Assembly (NCBI GenBank): GCA_965197275.1
Contig: CBDAMQ010000030.1
Location: 62,001-126,000 of the forward strand
From: DASCOT01 sp965197275
Lineage (GTDB): Bacteria > Acidobacteriota > UBA890 > WLXD01
Reading direction: 5' to 3'
Length of the DNA stretch: 64,000 bases
Both the position numbers and the translations under genes were made by a program. Below, in pieces: positions 1 through 9,574 of the stretch (positions within the stretch are counted from its first letter, which is position 1; each line of letters opens with the position of its first letter). Below the pieces are notes generated by a model. That model was not told the DNA's origin and searched no databases. It was given only the letters and a program-made list of their open reading frames with translations.

Positions 1-79
1 CCCCACAGCCACCGTAGCGTGACCATCGAACGAGCCGAGGCCGTGGAGATGATCGTGCTAGCCAGTCACCTACTCGGCA

Positions 80-1114
80 TTGTGGACAAGCGCTCGGCCG
101 ACGATTCGGACCCCGGAGCGGCCATCCTTCTTCGACCTCGTGTTTGCTCATGGAGGGTTGAGCGCGTTGCACTACTCCGCTCGCGAGGGCTACACGGACA
201 CGGTACTGGCGTTGCTCGAGGCCGATGCCGATATCAACCAGGTGAGCGCCGGGGACCAGACCAGCCCGCTGCTGATCTCGATCTTGAACGGCCACTTCGA
301 TCTGGCACTGATCCTGTTGGAGGCCGGCGCGAATCCTCAGCTGGCGAGCGAGAACGGCGCCACGCCGCTGTTCCTGGCGCTCAACGCGCGCTGGATGCAG
401 AAGTCGTCCTACCCGACGCAGCAGGACGCCGCTATGCAGCAACGGGCAACGTACCTGGAGCTGATGGAGGCGTTGCTAGCCGCGGGGGCAGATCCCAACG
501 CGCGACTGAAGAAGCACCTCTGGTACAACGGCTTCAACTTCGATCTGCTGCCGGACGCAACCGGCGCTACGCCATTCTGGCGAGCCGCCTTTGCCCTTGA
601 CGTCGACGCGATGAAGCTCCTGATTGCCTACGGCGCCGATTCGGATGTCGCGACGATCAAGTTGCCGGAACGGCGGCGTCGCCGGGGTCGCTCGCAACAG
701 GAGGAGGACCAGTCGGGACTGGCACCCGTAGAGATCGGAGGCCCGGCAGCCTATCCGATCCATGCCGCGACGGGCCTGGGCTATGGCGAGGGGTTCGCCG
801 CCAACCAGCACCGTCACGTGCCGGACGGCTGGATGGCAGCACTGACGTATCTGGTCGAAGATCTCGGCGCCGACGTCAACGCTCGGGACCACAACGGCTA
901 CGCACCGCTACACAATGCGGCGGCGCGCGGCGACCTGGATGTGGTGCGCTATCTCGTATCGCACGGCGCCGACGTCACCGCCGTGAGTCGCAAGGGGCAG
1001 ACCACCGCTGACATGGCGAACGGTCCTGTTCAGCGCATCCAGCCCTACCCAGAAACCCTGACGCTGCTCGAGTCGCTGGGCGCTGAGAACAACCACAACT
1101 GCATTTCTTGCTGA
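80..1114 (+). CDS. Ankyrin-repeat protein, 5' end missing or degraded
   Basis: A 344-aa reading frame with at least five ankyrin repeats, recognisable by ALHYSAREGYTDTVLALLEA (about residues 29-48), TSPLLISILNGHFDLALILL, GATPLFLALN and a C-terminal pair ending APLHNAAARGDLDVVRYLVS. Ankyrin repeats mediate protein-protein contacts. Related proteins in environmental bacteria are usually longer and secreted. Here frame 2 has stops at about 20-63 and the only start is a weak TTG at 80, while no signal peptide is visible, so the N-terminal part is probably lost or lies left of the window. The repeat part itself is unbroken to the TGA stop. The repeat identity is clear; the partner and function are unknown. 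Confidence 0.75.
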   Translation: MWTSARPTIRTPERPSFFDLVFAHGGLSALHYSAREGYTDTVLALLEADADINQVSAGDQTSPLLISILNGHFDLALILLEAGANPQLASENGATPLFLALNARWMQKSSYPTQQDAAMQQRATYLELMEALLAAGADPNARLKKHLWYNGFNFDLLPDATGATPFWRAAFALDVDAMKLLIAYGADSDVATIKLPERRRRRGRSQQEEDQSGLAPVEIGGPAAYPIHAATGLGYGEGFAANQHRHVPDGWMAALTYLVEDLGADVNARDHNGYAPLHNAAARGDLDVVRYLVSHGADVTAVSRKGQTTADMANGPVQRIQPYPETLTLLESLGAENNHNCISC

Positions 1115-1246
1115 TCGCGCTCCGCAGCGCCTTGATGGCCGCCTGTCGGGAGGGGTGAGTCCTCGAGCAGCTGGCACACCTTGCCTAAGCCCCTGCATCG
1201 AGGTGCTCGGTGACCTCATGGAGGCCCGCTTCACCCGAACGCGAGA

Positions 1247-2530
1247 TCAACTCGAGGCTGCGCTAATGAGAGTCGCGGCCGCCAGGGCCTCACTGAAAGT
1301 GCTCAGGGCCGTGGCAAGCTGCTCTTCGGTGACGATTAGCGGTGGGATCCAGCGGACCACGTTCTTGTAGCTGCCGCAGTTGAGCAGGAGCAACCGACGA
1401 CGCAGGGATTCCGCCAGCACGGCGTCGGCCGTGGCGGCGTCCGGGCTGCCATCGGGAGCGGTGAACTCGAGCCCCAGCATCAGGCCGCGGCCCCGCACAT
1501 CGCCGATAACGGGGTACTCGGCCTGGAGCTCGCGCAGCTTGTCCAGCAGAAACGCGCCGCAGACGGCGGCGTTCTCGACCAGCTTGTCGTCGCGAATGAC
1601 GTCAATCGTCGCGCTGGCGGCAGCTGCGGCTACGGCGTTGCCGCCTCCATAGGTGCCGCCGTGGGTGCCAGCCGGCCACCTGTCCATAAGCTCCGCCCGC
1701 GAAGCGATGGCCGAGATCGGCATGCCGCTGCCCAGTCCCTTGGCCATGACGAGGATGTCCGGCTCTATGCCGGCGTCTTCGAAAGCGAAGAATGTGCCGG
1801 TGCGTCCGAAGCCCGTCTGCACCTCGTCGAGGACCAGCAAGATCCCTTCCTGGTCGCAGAGGGCTCGAAGCCCTTGTAGGAAGGCTGGCGGCGCCGGCAC
1901 ATAGCCGCCTTCGCCGAGGACGGGTTCGATGACCAGTGCCGCCGTCTCGTCGGGCGCCGTCTGGCTGTGGAGCAAGAGGTCGAGCTGCCTCAAGCAGAAC
2001 TCGGTCGTCTGGGAGTCATCCCAGCCGTACGCATAGCTGGACGGAAACGGTGCGACGAACACGCCACCGGGCAGGGGCTGATAGTTGTGGCGGTAGACTG
2101 TCTTCGAGGTCGTCATCGCCATGGTCTGGTGAGTCCGGCCATGGAAGCTTCCCTGGAAAACTACGATGTTGCGGCGGCCGGTCGCCGACCGGGACAACTT
2201 GACCGCTGCCTCCACCGCCTCCGCCCCGCTGTTGGAGAAAAAGAACCGGTCGAGGGACGGCGGAGTTACCTCATTAAGCTTTCCGGCCAACTCCACGGCA
2301 ACAGGTGGGATCACGATGTTCATCTGACCGAAGATGAGAGCGGACGCCTGCTCCTGGATCGCCCTTACCACCGCCGGATGACAGTAGCCGGTGTTGAGGA
2401 CGCCGATTCCAGAAGTGAAGTCGGTATAGCGATTGTCGTCGTCGTACAGGTAGACGCCCTCGGCGCGCACCGGCTGTATTCCCGTCAAATGCGTCCAGAC
2501 GGGCGATAGCAATTCGGTCGTTGCTGGCAT
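1247..2530 (-). CDS. Class-III PLP aminotransferase (GabT/acetylornithine type)
   Basis: An intact 427-aa fold-type I aminotransferase that would move an amino group from an omega-amino donor such as GABA, ornithine or putrescine to a 2-oxoacid in the cytoplasm. Visible landmarks are GEGGYVPAP near residue 207, the cofactor aspartate D235 in LVLDEVQTGFGRTG, and the Schiff-base lysine K264 in VMAKGLGSGMP, followed by THGGTYGGGNAV. The length matches the family. The closest-looking group is 4-aminobutyrate aminotransferase, but the substrate cannot be decided from sequence. It is one of the few full-length metabolic genes in this part of the window and lies convergent to the ankyrin gene. Confidence 0.85.
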   Translation of the reverse strand: MPATTELLSPVWTHLTGIQPVRAEGVYLYDDDNRYTDFTSGIGVLNTGYCHPAVVRAIQEQASALIFGQMNIVIPPVAVELAGKLNEVTPPSLDRFFFSNSGAEAVEAAVKLSRSATGRRNIVVFQGSFHGRTHQTMAMTTSKTVYRHNYQPLPGGVFVAPFPSSYAYGWDDSQTTEFCLRQLDLLLHSQTAPDETAALVIEPVLGEGGYVPAPPAFLQGLRALCDQEGILLVLDEVQTGFGRTGTFFAFEDAGIEPDILVMAKGLGSGMPISAIASRAELMDRWPAGTHGGTYGGGNAVAAAAASATIDVIRDDKLVENAAVCGAFLLDKLRELQAEYPVIGDVRGRGLMLGLEFTAPDGSPDAATADAVLAESLRRRLLLLNCGSYKNVVRWIPPLIVTEEQLATALSTFSEALAAATLISAASS

Positions 2531-2702
2531 GTTTCGATGGCCTCCCGCGCTGCCTTGATCGCCGAGATCCTACTATTGCTCTGGAGGGCACGCAGGATCG
2601 TCGAGGGCGTGAGCTCGGCTTTCGCAGCACTCTCTTGCGAAAGCGGGCACCGCTGGCTTCTTCGATCGCTCGCCTCCGCCGTCCAGAGAGGGAGCCGATG
2701 AG

Positions 2703-2740
2703 GCACCGCCACGTACCGGACGGGCTGGATGGCAGCCCTT
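2703..2740 (+). pseudogene. Ankyrin-gene relic (about 38 bp)
   Basis: This stretch encodes HRHVPDG followed by a one-base shift and MAAL, and matches the ankyrin gene at about 806-843 almost base for base. It is a short leftover of a second ankyrin copy, ending where the recombinase relic begins. The rest of 2531-2756 holds nothing else recognisable. Confidence 0.55.
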
Positions 2741-2765
2741 AAAGGTCTGCTTCTAGCCGCAGGCA

Positions 2766-4052
2766 GAGGTCACCGGCGAGCGCATCCGCGACAAGATCGC
2801 CGCCTCCAAGAAAAAGGGCCTGTGGATGGGCGGCAACCCGCCCCTGGGCTACGACGTGCAGGACCGGAAGCTGATCGTCAACGAGCCGGAGGCAGAGACC
2901 GTCCGCTATATCTTCCGCCTGTACCGTCAGCTCCGATCGGTGCGGGAGCTCCGTGAGCGGCTCGGGGCCGAGGGTGTCAGGAGCAAGCGCCGGGTGCTGC
3001 GCGACGGCCGCGTCACCGGTGGCAAGCCCATCAACCGGGGGGCGCTGTATTACCTGCTGCGAAACCGCATCTACCGGGGACAGATCGTCCACAAGGACAA
3101 GGCCTATCCCGGCGAGCATGAAGCCATCATCGATCGGGATCTCTGGGATGCGGTGCAGGCGACCCTGACCGGCAACACCCGGGGCACCCGCCGCCGGGGC
3201 TCCCGGCGGCCCAGTCTTCTGACGGGCCTGCTGGTGGACGAGTGCGGCGAAGGCCTCACGCCCACTCATGCGGTCAAGAAGGGGCGGCGCTACCGCTATT
3301 ACGCCTCCCGCCATCTGATCATCGAGGGCAAGAGAGCCGACCGCAAGGGGTGGCGCATCCCGGCGGCGGATCTGGAGGGTCTCGTCGTGGCCCGTCTGAG
3401 GGAATGGCTCACCGACCCGGCCGCGGTGAGCGCTGTGGTGGAAGGCGAGTGCCCGGATGCGGCAGCCCAGGCGGCGTTGATCGCCGGTGCCCAGAGGCTC
3501 GCCGAACGGTGGCCGAGCCTGAAGCCGGATCAAGCCCGAGCGTATCTGGAGAGTCTCCTGCGCCGGGTCATCATCCAGTCCGGTGGTATCCAGATCGAGA
3601 TCGCCGCGGACCGGGTCACCGAGGTGGTGTGCTCGGAGCCCGATGCCCGGCCGGTGCCACGATCAACCTCCACCCACGACACCATCACCCTGGAGGTTCC
3701 CGCCGTGCTCCAGCGCGCCGGCATGGCGGTGAGGCTGATCGTCCCCGGCGCCGGGGACGAGCCCCGGCCGGACCGGAGCCTGATGCGGCTGCTCGTGCGC
3801 GCCTTCGGGATCCGTGATCGACTGGACCGCAACCCCGATCTCACGATCCAGAGGATCGCCGAGGCCGAGGGTGTGGTGGCCTCCTACGCCACCCGACTGC
3901 TGCGGTTGAGCTTTCTGGCGCCGGGTATCGTCGCGGCCATCCTCGAAGGCCGCCAGCCGCTGGAGTTGACCGCCAACCAGCTCATGCGCGACACGCGACT
4001 GCCTGTGGAATGGACCGCGCAGCGGCAGCGTCTGGGGTTTCCGACCGCCTAG
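2766..4052 (+). pseudogene. Large serine recombinase, catalytic N-terminal domain missing
   Basis: Reading in frame from 2766 the product begins EVTGERIRDKIAASKKKG, which is where the resolvase catalytic domain normally joins the Recombinase domain; a stop lies just upstream at 2754. What remains is the Recombinase domain (GYDV...YIFRLYRQL, ALYYLLRNRIYRGQIVHKDK), a zinc-ribbon-like segment, and the C-terminal region ending LGFPTA. Without the catalytic serine domain it cannot catalyse strand exchange. Paralogous pieces occur at 42144-42239 with 46389-46640, at 58732-60334 and at 62855-63240. An iteron block follows directly. Confidence 0.85.
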
Positions 4053-4635
4053 TCTTTGAATGGCGCCGTCAGCGGCCAAAAACCCGTACCACCGAAAGGG
4101 GCTCGAGAGACATTGGCACCGCAAGCTGGCGCCGGAGCGCACCGTGGTGTCTCTGTTCGCCTCAGGGGCAGCATCGAGTACCGCTAATGTCCTGAGAATC
4201 AAAGGGATATAGGCGGCGGTCTTGATAACTCCCGCAGTAATCTCAATGGCTCAAGTGGCAGGCGGTGCACCCAGTCTGGAGCGAACCCGTCTCTGCCCGA
4301 TTTCCCTGTTAAACGGGAAAAAACAGGGAATTTTATCGATTTGGCCCCAAATCGGCCGGATCGACGTCTCTTAACCCACTGATATTATGGGTCTTAGGGA
4401 CCGAATTCCCTACGCAACGGAACAGGGAATTTTCTGGCGGCGAACAGGGAATTTCTGCGGCCGAACAGGGAAATCCGTGCGCCGGAACAGGGAAATACGA
4501 TCGGGGGGCTCGGTGGTCGGTTGCCGTGCCTTGGGCCGACGCGAACTTGACCGACGCCTCACTGGCTCACCGAGATGCGGGAGCAGCTCGGGCGGTTGAA
4601 GCGTGAGCGACCGAAGTGGCGTGCGATTTCGGTGT
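3985..4635 (+). repeat. Recombinase-tail plus iteron block, copy 1
   Basis: From the last codons of the recombinase to about 4635 this sequence is repeated in inverted orientation at about 41575-42239. Shared landmarks are the recombinase C-terminus, the segment with AACCCGTACCACCGAAA, a TTCCCTGTT-rich stretch at 4300-4335, the iterons at 4420-4494 and a GCAGCTCGGGCGGTTGAAG end. The two copies are clearly related but diverged. This looks like the conserved 3' end of a recombinase-borne mobile element. Confidence 0.75.
4420..4494 (+). repeat. GAACAGGGAA iteron array (4 units, 21-22 bp)
   Basis: Four direct repeats start with GAACAGGGAA at 4420, 4442, 4463 and 4485, giving 22-, 21- and 22-bp periods, with GC-rich variable halves. 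The same half-site occurs inverted and partly overlapping at 4300-4335. One helical turn is about 10.5 bp, so the units face the same side of the DNA, as expected for cooperative protein binding. The ligand is unknown; the linked recombinase is the obvious candidate. Confidence 0.7.
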
Positions 4636-5019
4636 CCATTTCTCGGCAGCGGGAGGCCTGGACCGGACCCCCGAGCGCGCCGCGAACCTCGGCTGCGAGA
4701 CGATGCGGATCTTTGTCGGCAGTAACCGCCAGTGGGCGATTGCGGCGCCTGCGCCGTGGCGACGCGCTTCCGGGGCGGTTGCGCCCAGCATAGGATCCAT
4801 CCCGGTGATGGCACACGCCAGCTCTGGTGAACTTACCCGGCTGGCTCCACGTTCACGACCATCATGGAACGGGGCTGCATATGGCGCCGTGGCCGCCACA
4901 CAACGGGCACGGCCCACACTACTGGCCCCCGCGCTGGCGCAGGCCGAACCACTCGGCGGCGCTCGGCCGGTCGTCTCTCACCACGGCGCACCCCCCAGAG
5001 CGGGTCCAGGGGAGGCTTC
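4636..5019. other. No convincing gene
   Basis: Short overlapping frames only. One of them reads a histidine- and tryptophan-rich string at about 4850-4950, but it has no ribosome-binding site or recognisable domain. Confidence 0.4.
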
Positions 5020-5340
5020 TCACCGTTCGCTTGGTCTCGCCATGCGGTAGCCGACCCCGCGCTCGGTAAAGATGTAGGTCGGCTGGACCGCGTCATCGCC
5101 GAGTTTGCGGCGGAGTTTCTTCACGAAGGTGCGCACGAGCTCCAGGTCGCCGGAGTACGGCCCGCCCCATACCTGGCGGATCAGTGAGTCATATGTCGAA
5201 ACACGGCCCGCGTTGACCGAGAGCACGCGCAGCAACTCATACTCGGTGACCGTCAGCCGAACGGGCCGGCCGGCCACGGTCACCCGTCGCTCCTCGTAGT
5301 GGATGACGAGGTCCCCGAGCACGACGGGTTCCGGTTCGGT
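5020..5340 (-). pseudogene. OmpR/PhoB-type winged-helix DNA-binding domain, receiver lost
   Basis: About 100 residues from TEPEPVVLGDLVIHYEERRV through LTVTEYELLRVLSVNAGRVS and FVKKLRRKLGDD to FTERGVGYRM form a complete trans_reg_C winged helix, the output domain of two-component response regulators. No phosphoacceptor receiver domain precedes it. The upstream sequence (5341-5580) is out of frame and unrelated-looking, so this is a broken regulator or a domain fragment. Confidence 0.75.
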
Positions 5341-5614
5341 GTACCTACGCGGTCCGAGTAGTCGTTGACGAAGTCGGCGAACTCGTCGCCCGCAGTGCCG
5401 GGGTCGAAGATCACGGTGCTCTTGTTGACACGCAGGGTGCTCGGTGTGCATCCGGGGACAGTCGCCCGGATCGGTACGCGGTGTCGCGGTTCCAGGATAC
5501 ATCCGCCATTCCGAGAGTGCGCCATGGGGGGCAGCACGATACGCCGGGCGTCGGCATTGCGGCAGGCGGTGCTGCTCCATCGACTTTCCTCGCCCTTCAG
5601 TACCGCCTGAGCGC

Positions 5615-5746
5615 CGTGCTCACCGCTCCGGTGCTAGCCTTGTCGAGATGCAGCAGGCAGGCCGGTGGCTCTCGCCGACCATGCCGGCACGCTACGCACG
5701 CGGACAGCTCGCCTCGCACGGGGTGCGGTCGCTAGGCTACGCTACA
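5615..5746 (+). pseudogene. Tyrosine recombinase (phage-type integrase) C-terminal relic
   Basis: The conserved end of an integrase is readable as GASLVEMQQAGRW...SPTMPARYARGQLA, then after a one-base shift ARGAVARLRY. The probable nucleophilic tyrosine is in PARYARGQ. Everything upstream of the last ~45 residues is missing. Confidence 0.65.
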
Positions 5747-5766
5747 GTCAGTACAGGAGGTCGAGA

Positions 5767-6150
5767 ATGACGATCGAGCTCGGCGGGTTCATCGGTTTGG
5801 CCGCCCTGATGATTGGCCTGTTCACATGGCTGCGCCAGGACGTAGCAGGCGTCGAATCCAAGCTAGGCGAACGGATCGATGCCGTGGAATCCAAGCTAGG
5901 CGAACGGATCGATGCCGTGGAATCCAAGCTAGGCGAACGGATCGATGCCGTGGAATCCAAGCTAGGCGAACGGATCGATGCCGTGGAATCCAAGCTAGGC
6001 GAACGGATCGATGCCGTCGAATCCAAGCTAGGCGAACGGATCGACGCCGTGGAGCACGGGCAAGCCGAGTTGCGCGAGCGCATGGCGAAGCTCGAAGGGC
6101 TGCTTGAAGGGCTACGTGAAGCGATCACGGGCCGACGGGCCGCTTCTTGA
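5767..6150 (+). CDS. Membrane-anchored coiled-coil protein made of 11-residue repeats
   Basis: A 127-aa protein with an N-terminal transmembrane segment (about residues 6-20, GFIGLAALMIGLFTWL) followed by six near-identical ESKLGERIDAV units and a charged helical tail. AGGAGG at about 5756-5761 sets the ATG at 5767 as the start. The 11-residue period fits a right-handed or trimeric coiled coil. The architecture resembles small membrane proteins found beside mobile elements, for example the one at 44177 here, though the sequences are not clearly homologous. A decayed copy of its membrane-proximal part is at 56405-56460. Function unknown. Confidence 0.65.
   Translation: MTIELGGFIGLAALMIGLFTWLRQDVAGVESKLGERIDAVESKLGERIDAVESKLGERIDAVESKLGERIDAVESKLGERIDAVESKLGERIDAVEHGQAELRERMAKLEGLLEGLREAITGRRAAS
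5854..6051 (+). repeat. Six tandem 33-bp coding repeats
   Basis: Units start at 5854, 5887, 5920, 5953, 5986 and 6019 and are identical apart from a few third-position changes. Each encodes ESKLGERIDAV. Near-identity at the DNA level implies recent expansion, so copy number probably varies between strains. Confidence 0.9.
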
Positions 6151-7038
6151 CGCTCGGCGCGACCTCGCCTCTCGGGCTTCAGATCCCGAGGCAGGCGGAG
6201 GTCACGCGAGCCCGGCGATCTCGTCCTACGTCAACCGCGACGCCTGGCGCGTCGAGCACTTGGTGCGGGCCGCGACACCACACCAGCGCCGGGATCGGCG
6301 GGCCCCAAGGCCCGAAGGCCCAGGATTGACGCCAACCTCATCCAGGAAGTGCGTGACACACGCCTCCCAGAGGATGCGAGCATCAGGAGCACGCACGAGC
6401 TTCAGCGGCATGAGCAACTCACGTCGGGATCGACGAGCTGCTCGAACGGGTGCGGGCCGAGCGATGTCACGGTGTCGACTGGACCGCGGCTAACGCGGAT
6501 ATCGAGCGTGCGGAGCGGTTGCTTCACGATCAGCGGATCAAGACGCTCCGGCTACTCGTCGACCGGTCGTTCGAGTCGAGGCAGGCGCGCTATTGCGGCC
6601 GCGCGCGGCACTTTGTTCGGAGATCAGGCGCGCTGTATGCGGCGGTGACTGGTACGCTTCTACAGTCCGCTCAGCAGCCCGGGTAGGTCCGCAGCGTGCG
6701 GCGCTTCTGTGGGATGCGCCGGCCTGTGGTGAGAGAACTTGGGCAGGGGCCAGATCGGCCGCCAGCTCGACGTCCACCACTCGACCGTCGCGCGCGACAT
6801 CCGGGCGCGCCTCCAGGAGGCGGCAAAGCGGGACCCGCCCACCGAGGCAGCCCCGCTTCCAGGCGACTTCTTGGGCTCGGCTGCGCAGATCCTGCACATA
6901 GGACCTGCTACATTTCAACGAGGCTGGCCCGCTCTCGGCTCGCTCCGTCCGCCGGATCATCGCCGCCAGGTGCGCAGCCGCCGGGGTCGAGGGTCGCGTG
7001 TCGGGGCGTAGCTCTCCGCGCGGGCGATTGCCGGCGCC
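6151..7038. other. Degenerate accessory DNA
   Basis: Contains decayed coding fragments in several frames, such as a charged helical stretch at about 6430-6600 (WTAANADIERAERLL, SFESRQARY) and the terminase-like relic at 6736-6860. No intact gene was recognised. Confidence 0.5.
6736..6860 (+). pseudogene. Relic of the small-terminase-like HTH gene
   Basis: Encodes GRQLDVHHSTVARDIRARLQ EAAKRD in pieces and matches, in opposite orientation, the intact gene at 57597-58028 (residues about 35-60, the helix-turn-helix). Only this ~40-residue core is left. Confidence 0.75.
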
Positions 7039-8445
7039 GTGCTTACGATCGGCAACTATGTGGAGTCAAGAATGCCTGAGTACGCCAAGCGTGTAGCCGC
7101 CGACGCGATCGTTTTTCTGATGTGGCCAGGCTGGAAGACCGAGCTGCGCGCCAACCGCTGGCACTACGCAAGCCGCTGGGCGCGCCACCTTCCGGTGATC
7201 CTCGTACAGCCGGTCGACGGGTTGCCGGCCGACGTTCACCTTGCCGAAGACGAGCCCAGGATTCCGGGGTGCGAGATCCTCCACGTTACATCGGCGCAGC
7301 GAGACGACGTCTATCTTCACAGGGCGATAGTTCAGCTTGAGCAACTTCGGCGACACGTGGAGCTGCGCGGCTACGAGCGACTCCTGTTCTGGATGTACAA
7401 CCCTGACTTCGTTGCCATGATGTCGCTGATGCCGGCGGTCGGACGTATCTACCATGCTACCGAAAACTACTTCATGCATCCGGGCCTCAAGCCGTGGTTC
7501 CTGAATCGCATGCGCGGTGCAATTGGCAGCGTGGACACGACCATCTGCTGTAGCGAGGGGGTTCGGAACTCGTACGAGCCACACGCACGTGGGGATTGCA
7601 TGGTGCTGACGAACGGATGCGACTATAGCTTCTACGCTCGCGGTGGATCGGACGATGAGCTCCGAGAGGCTGGCAGGGACTACGCCAAGATCGCGGTGTA
7701 CGGCGGCAATATTAACGACCGTCTCGACTACGAGTTGTTGAGCCATGCCGCCGACTCCGCCACCGATACGTTTTTTGCGTTCTTCGGGCGCGAGTATTTT
7801 CCGGATGCGGTATTTCACAACCGGTGGGGTGCCCTGCTCTGCAGGCCCAACGTCCGATACTTCGGGCTCGTTGATCCGGACCGCTTGCCGCCGATCTATG
7901 GGACCGCCGACGTCGGGCTGATGCCTTACCGAGCCGATTCCTTCGGCACGAAAAACGAGTTCCCGATCAAGACATTTGAAATGCTCGCGACGGGGCTCCC
8001 CGTCGTGGCTTCGAATCGCGACATGCTGGCGCCGCTCGAGAGAAGCGGGATCAAGATGGCCTGGAGCGCGGACGAGTTTGCTGCCGCTATTGGCACCTCG
8101 GGTCGAGCCGCACTGACGGACACGGAAACGGCCGAGCTCCGGGAGCTTGCTGCTGACAACGACTATGACAAGAAGTTTGAAGTTGTACTGAAGCTGGTAA
8201 GCCGATTGACCGCGTCGCGCGAAGAGCCGACGACGCCTACCGGGTCGCACATGGGATTTGACTCGATGGAAGATCTCGAGCTCGTGCTACGCGGTGTGCG
8301 CCGCGACCGAACCGTCGGGGAGTTGCTGTGGCAGCTGGGATTAAGTCTCGCCCGTGTCACTGGTATCGCGCTGTGGCCAATCATCCCGTCAGCGCTGCGG
8401 TCGCGCCTGAAGGGAATCTGGCAGAGACTTCTCGGAGTGAGCTAG
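7039..8445 (+). CDS. GT-B glycosyltransferase
   Basis: A 468-aa cytoplasmic glycosyltransferase of the family-1/4 GT-B type. The donor-binding half contains LVDPDRLPPIYGTADVGLMP and the acidic-proline motif region FPIKTFEMLATGLPVVASN, where the glutamate contacts the nucleotide-sugar ribose. The N-terminal half has a first beta-strand (DAIVFLMWPG) followed by a WHYASRWA helix. ATG codons at 7039 and 7072 are both possible; the second begins MPEYAKRVAADA and fits the fold better. It probably acts in exopolysaccharide or lipopolysaccharide assembly with the GT genes at 11509-14641. The sugar and acceptor are unknown. Confidence 0.8.
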   Translation: MLTIGNYVESRMPEYAKRVAADAIVFLMWPGWKTELRANRWHYASRWARHLPVILVQPVDGLPADVHLAEDEPRIPGCEILHVTSAQRDDVYLHRAIVQLEQLRRHVELRGYERLLFWMYNPDFVAMMSLMPAVGRIYHATENYFMHPGLKPWFLNRMRGAIGSVDTTICCSEGVRNSYEPHARGDCMVLTNGCDYSFYARGGSDDELREAGRDYAKIAVYGGNINDRLDYELLSHAADSATDTFFAFFGREYFPDAVFHNRWGALLCRPNVRYFGLVDPDRLPPIYGTADVGLMPYRADSFGTKNEFPIKTFEMLATGLPVVASNRDMLAPLERSGIKMAWSADEFAAAIGTSGRAALTDTETAELRELAADNDYDKKFEVVLKLVSRLTASREEPTTPTGSHMGFDSMEDLELVLRGVRRDRTVGELLWQLGLSLARVTGIALWPIIPSALRSRLKGIWQRLLGVS

Positions 8446-8718
8446 GACACCCGATACGGGGTTACGGGTGACACAGGTGCCGCCAGCGACGAAGAGGTGG
8501 GTGATGTCCGGCGTCCGACCCCTTGGATGACGGACAGACGGATAAATCCGATATGACGAATTCGTGGCAGGTGAGCGACCGCGTGCATCCGCTGACGATC
8601 AAGCGTTTGCTGGACGGCCTGATGGAACTGGCGGAGGCTGCCGGAAACCTTGCCCGGAAAAAAGAGGAGATCGGCCAGGATCGCCAAGGTCGAATCATCC
8701 AGACGCATCGTTCGATAA
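8446..8718 (+). other. Possible 5' part of a broken hypothetical gene
   Basis: A helical, protein-like frame (HPLTIKRLLDGLMELAEAAG, about 8583-8715) stops looking coding where the next frame starts at 8719. A frameshift joining the two is possible but not proven. Confidence 0.3.
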
Positions 8719-9114
8719 ATGTCGGTGCCCATTCGAAAGCTCTGCATCGACGATGGCGGTGCGCTGCTCAAGAGCGGAATTACGGCGCCGTCGTTCCATG
8801 CGCTCGATCGGGAGCAGACGAAGCCCAAGCGGATGGGGATCCAGTGGCGAACGCCGAGGAGAGAGTGGTTGCTTACCTTCGAGGGGGGCAGGGAAAAGAA
8901 GGTGGTCGTGGAGCTTCTGGACTGCAGCGATGGATACATGAACGACCTCGACGCCCGGATGGTAGCCGAACAGATCAGCCGAGTTCCGCTTGATTTGTGC
9001 CTGCAGGGGCGCATCGTGGCCAATTGCCACGAATTTGTGGTCGTCGGCAAGTCGGATACCGGGACGGATAGACGCCGCCGGCCGACTTACCGCTTGTGGT
9101 GGGGTTCGGAGTAG
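8719..9114 (+). CDS. Hypothetical protein
   Basis: A 131-aa frame with a mixed alpha/beta composition, no signal peptide and no membrane segment. It includes RREWLLTFEGGREKKVVVEL and a basic tail before TYRLWWGSE. I do not recognise the family. It may be the distal part of a gene whose start lies in another frame at 8550-8715. There is no clear Shine-Dalgarno sequence. Confidence 0.35.
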   Translation: MSVPIRKLCIDDGGALLKSGITAPSFHALDREQTKPKRMGIQWRTPRREWLLTFEGGREKKVVVELLDCSDGYMNDLDARMVAEQISRVPLDLCLQGRIVANCHEFVVVGKSDTGTDRRRRPTYRLWWGSE

Positions 9115-9574
9115 AGAGCCGATTGTCGCGGTTTGGCTCACGCTCTACGTCGTCTTGGCGCAGCGACTGCACCTAACGGGAGGCATATCAGGCGGCGAGG
9201 GTTGGAGCTGCCGGCTACCAGTGTCGCGAGAGCGCATCTAGCTTGCTGTAAAAAGGCGAACGGAGTCGCTGCCCCTTAGCCGCCCGAAGGGCCGGCTGGA
9301 GTTGCCGCTCTCGAGTAACTGCCCTCCTGACCTACTGATTCTCACCGCTCTTAGATTCGCCGTTACTACCGCGACAAAGCCTCCGTCGAGGGATGTCCCG
9401 TCGTCCGTTGAACTAAGGCGACGGTGAAGGTGGACGGTGGGGAGTTACCTCACTTTCGTGGACACCTGAGCGCTTGGAGTTTGGGTGCTTGCAGTAGTAG
9501 AGAGGTGGGAACTATGTGGGAGCCGCGAAGCGGCTTCCAAGCGGCGGTGTGGATCGCGACGCGATGTGCACGGA
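9115..9574. other. No gene recognised
   Basis: Apart from the edge of a transposase relic to the right, I see no coding frame, repeat or structured element here. Confidence 0.4.

Noticed and set aside
1380..2509. Several plus-strand frames across the aminotransferase gene
   Set aside because: They are shadows of the intact minus-strand aminotransferase and have no protein features of their own.
5854..6051. The 33-bp repeats as a CRISPR array
   Set aside because: They are directly tandem with no spacers and keep one reading frame, so they are coding repeats.
5748..6128. A minus-strand repeat protein over the 33-bp repeats
   Set aside because: The plus-strand frame has the Shine-Dalgarno, transmembrane segment and coiled-coil logic; the reverse frame is a shadow of the repeat.
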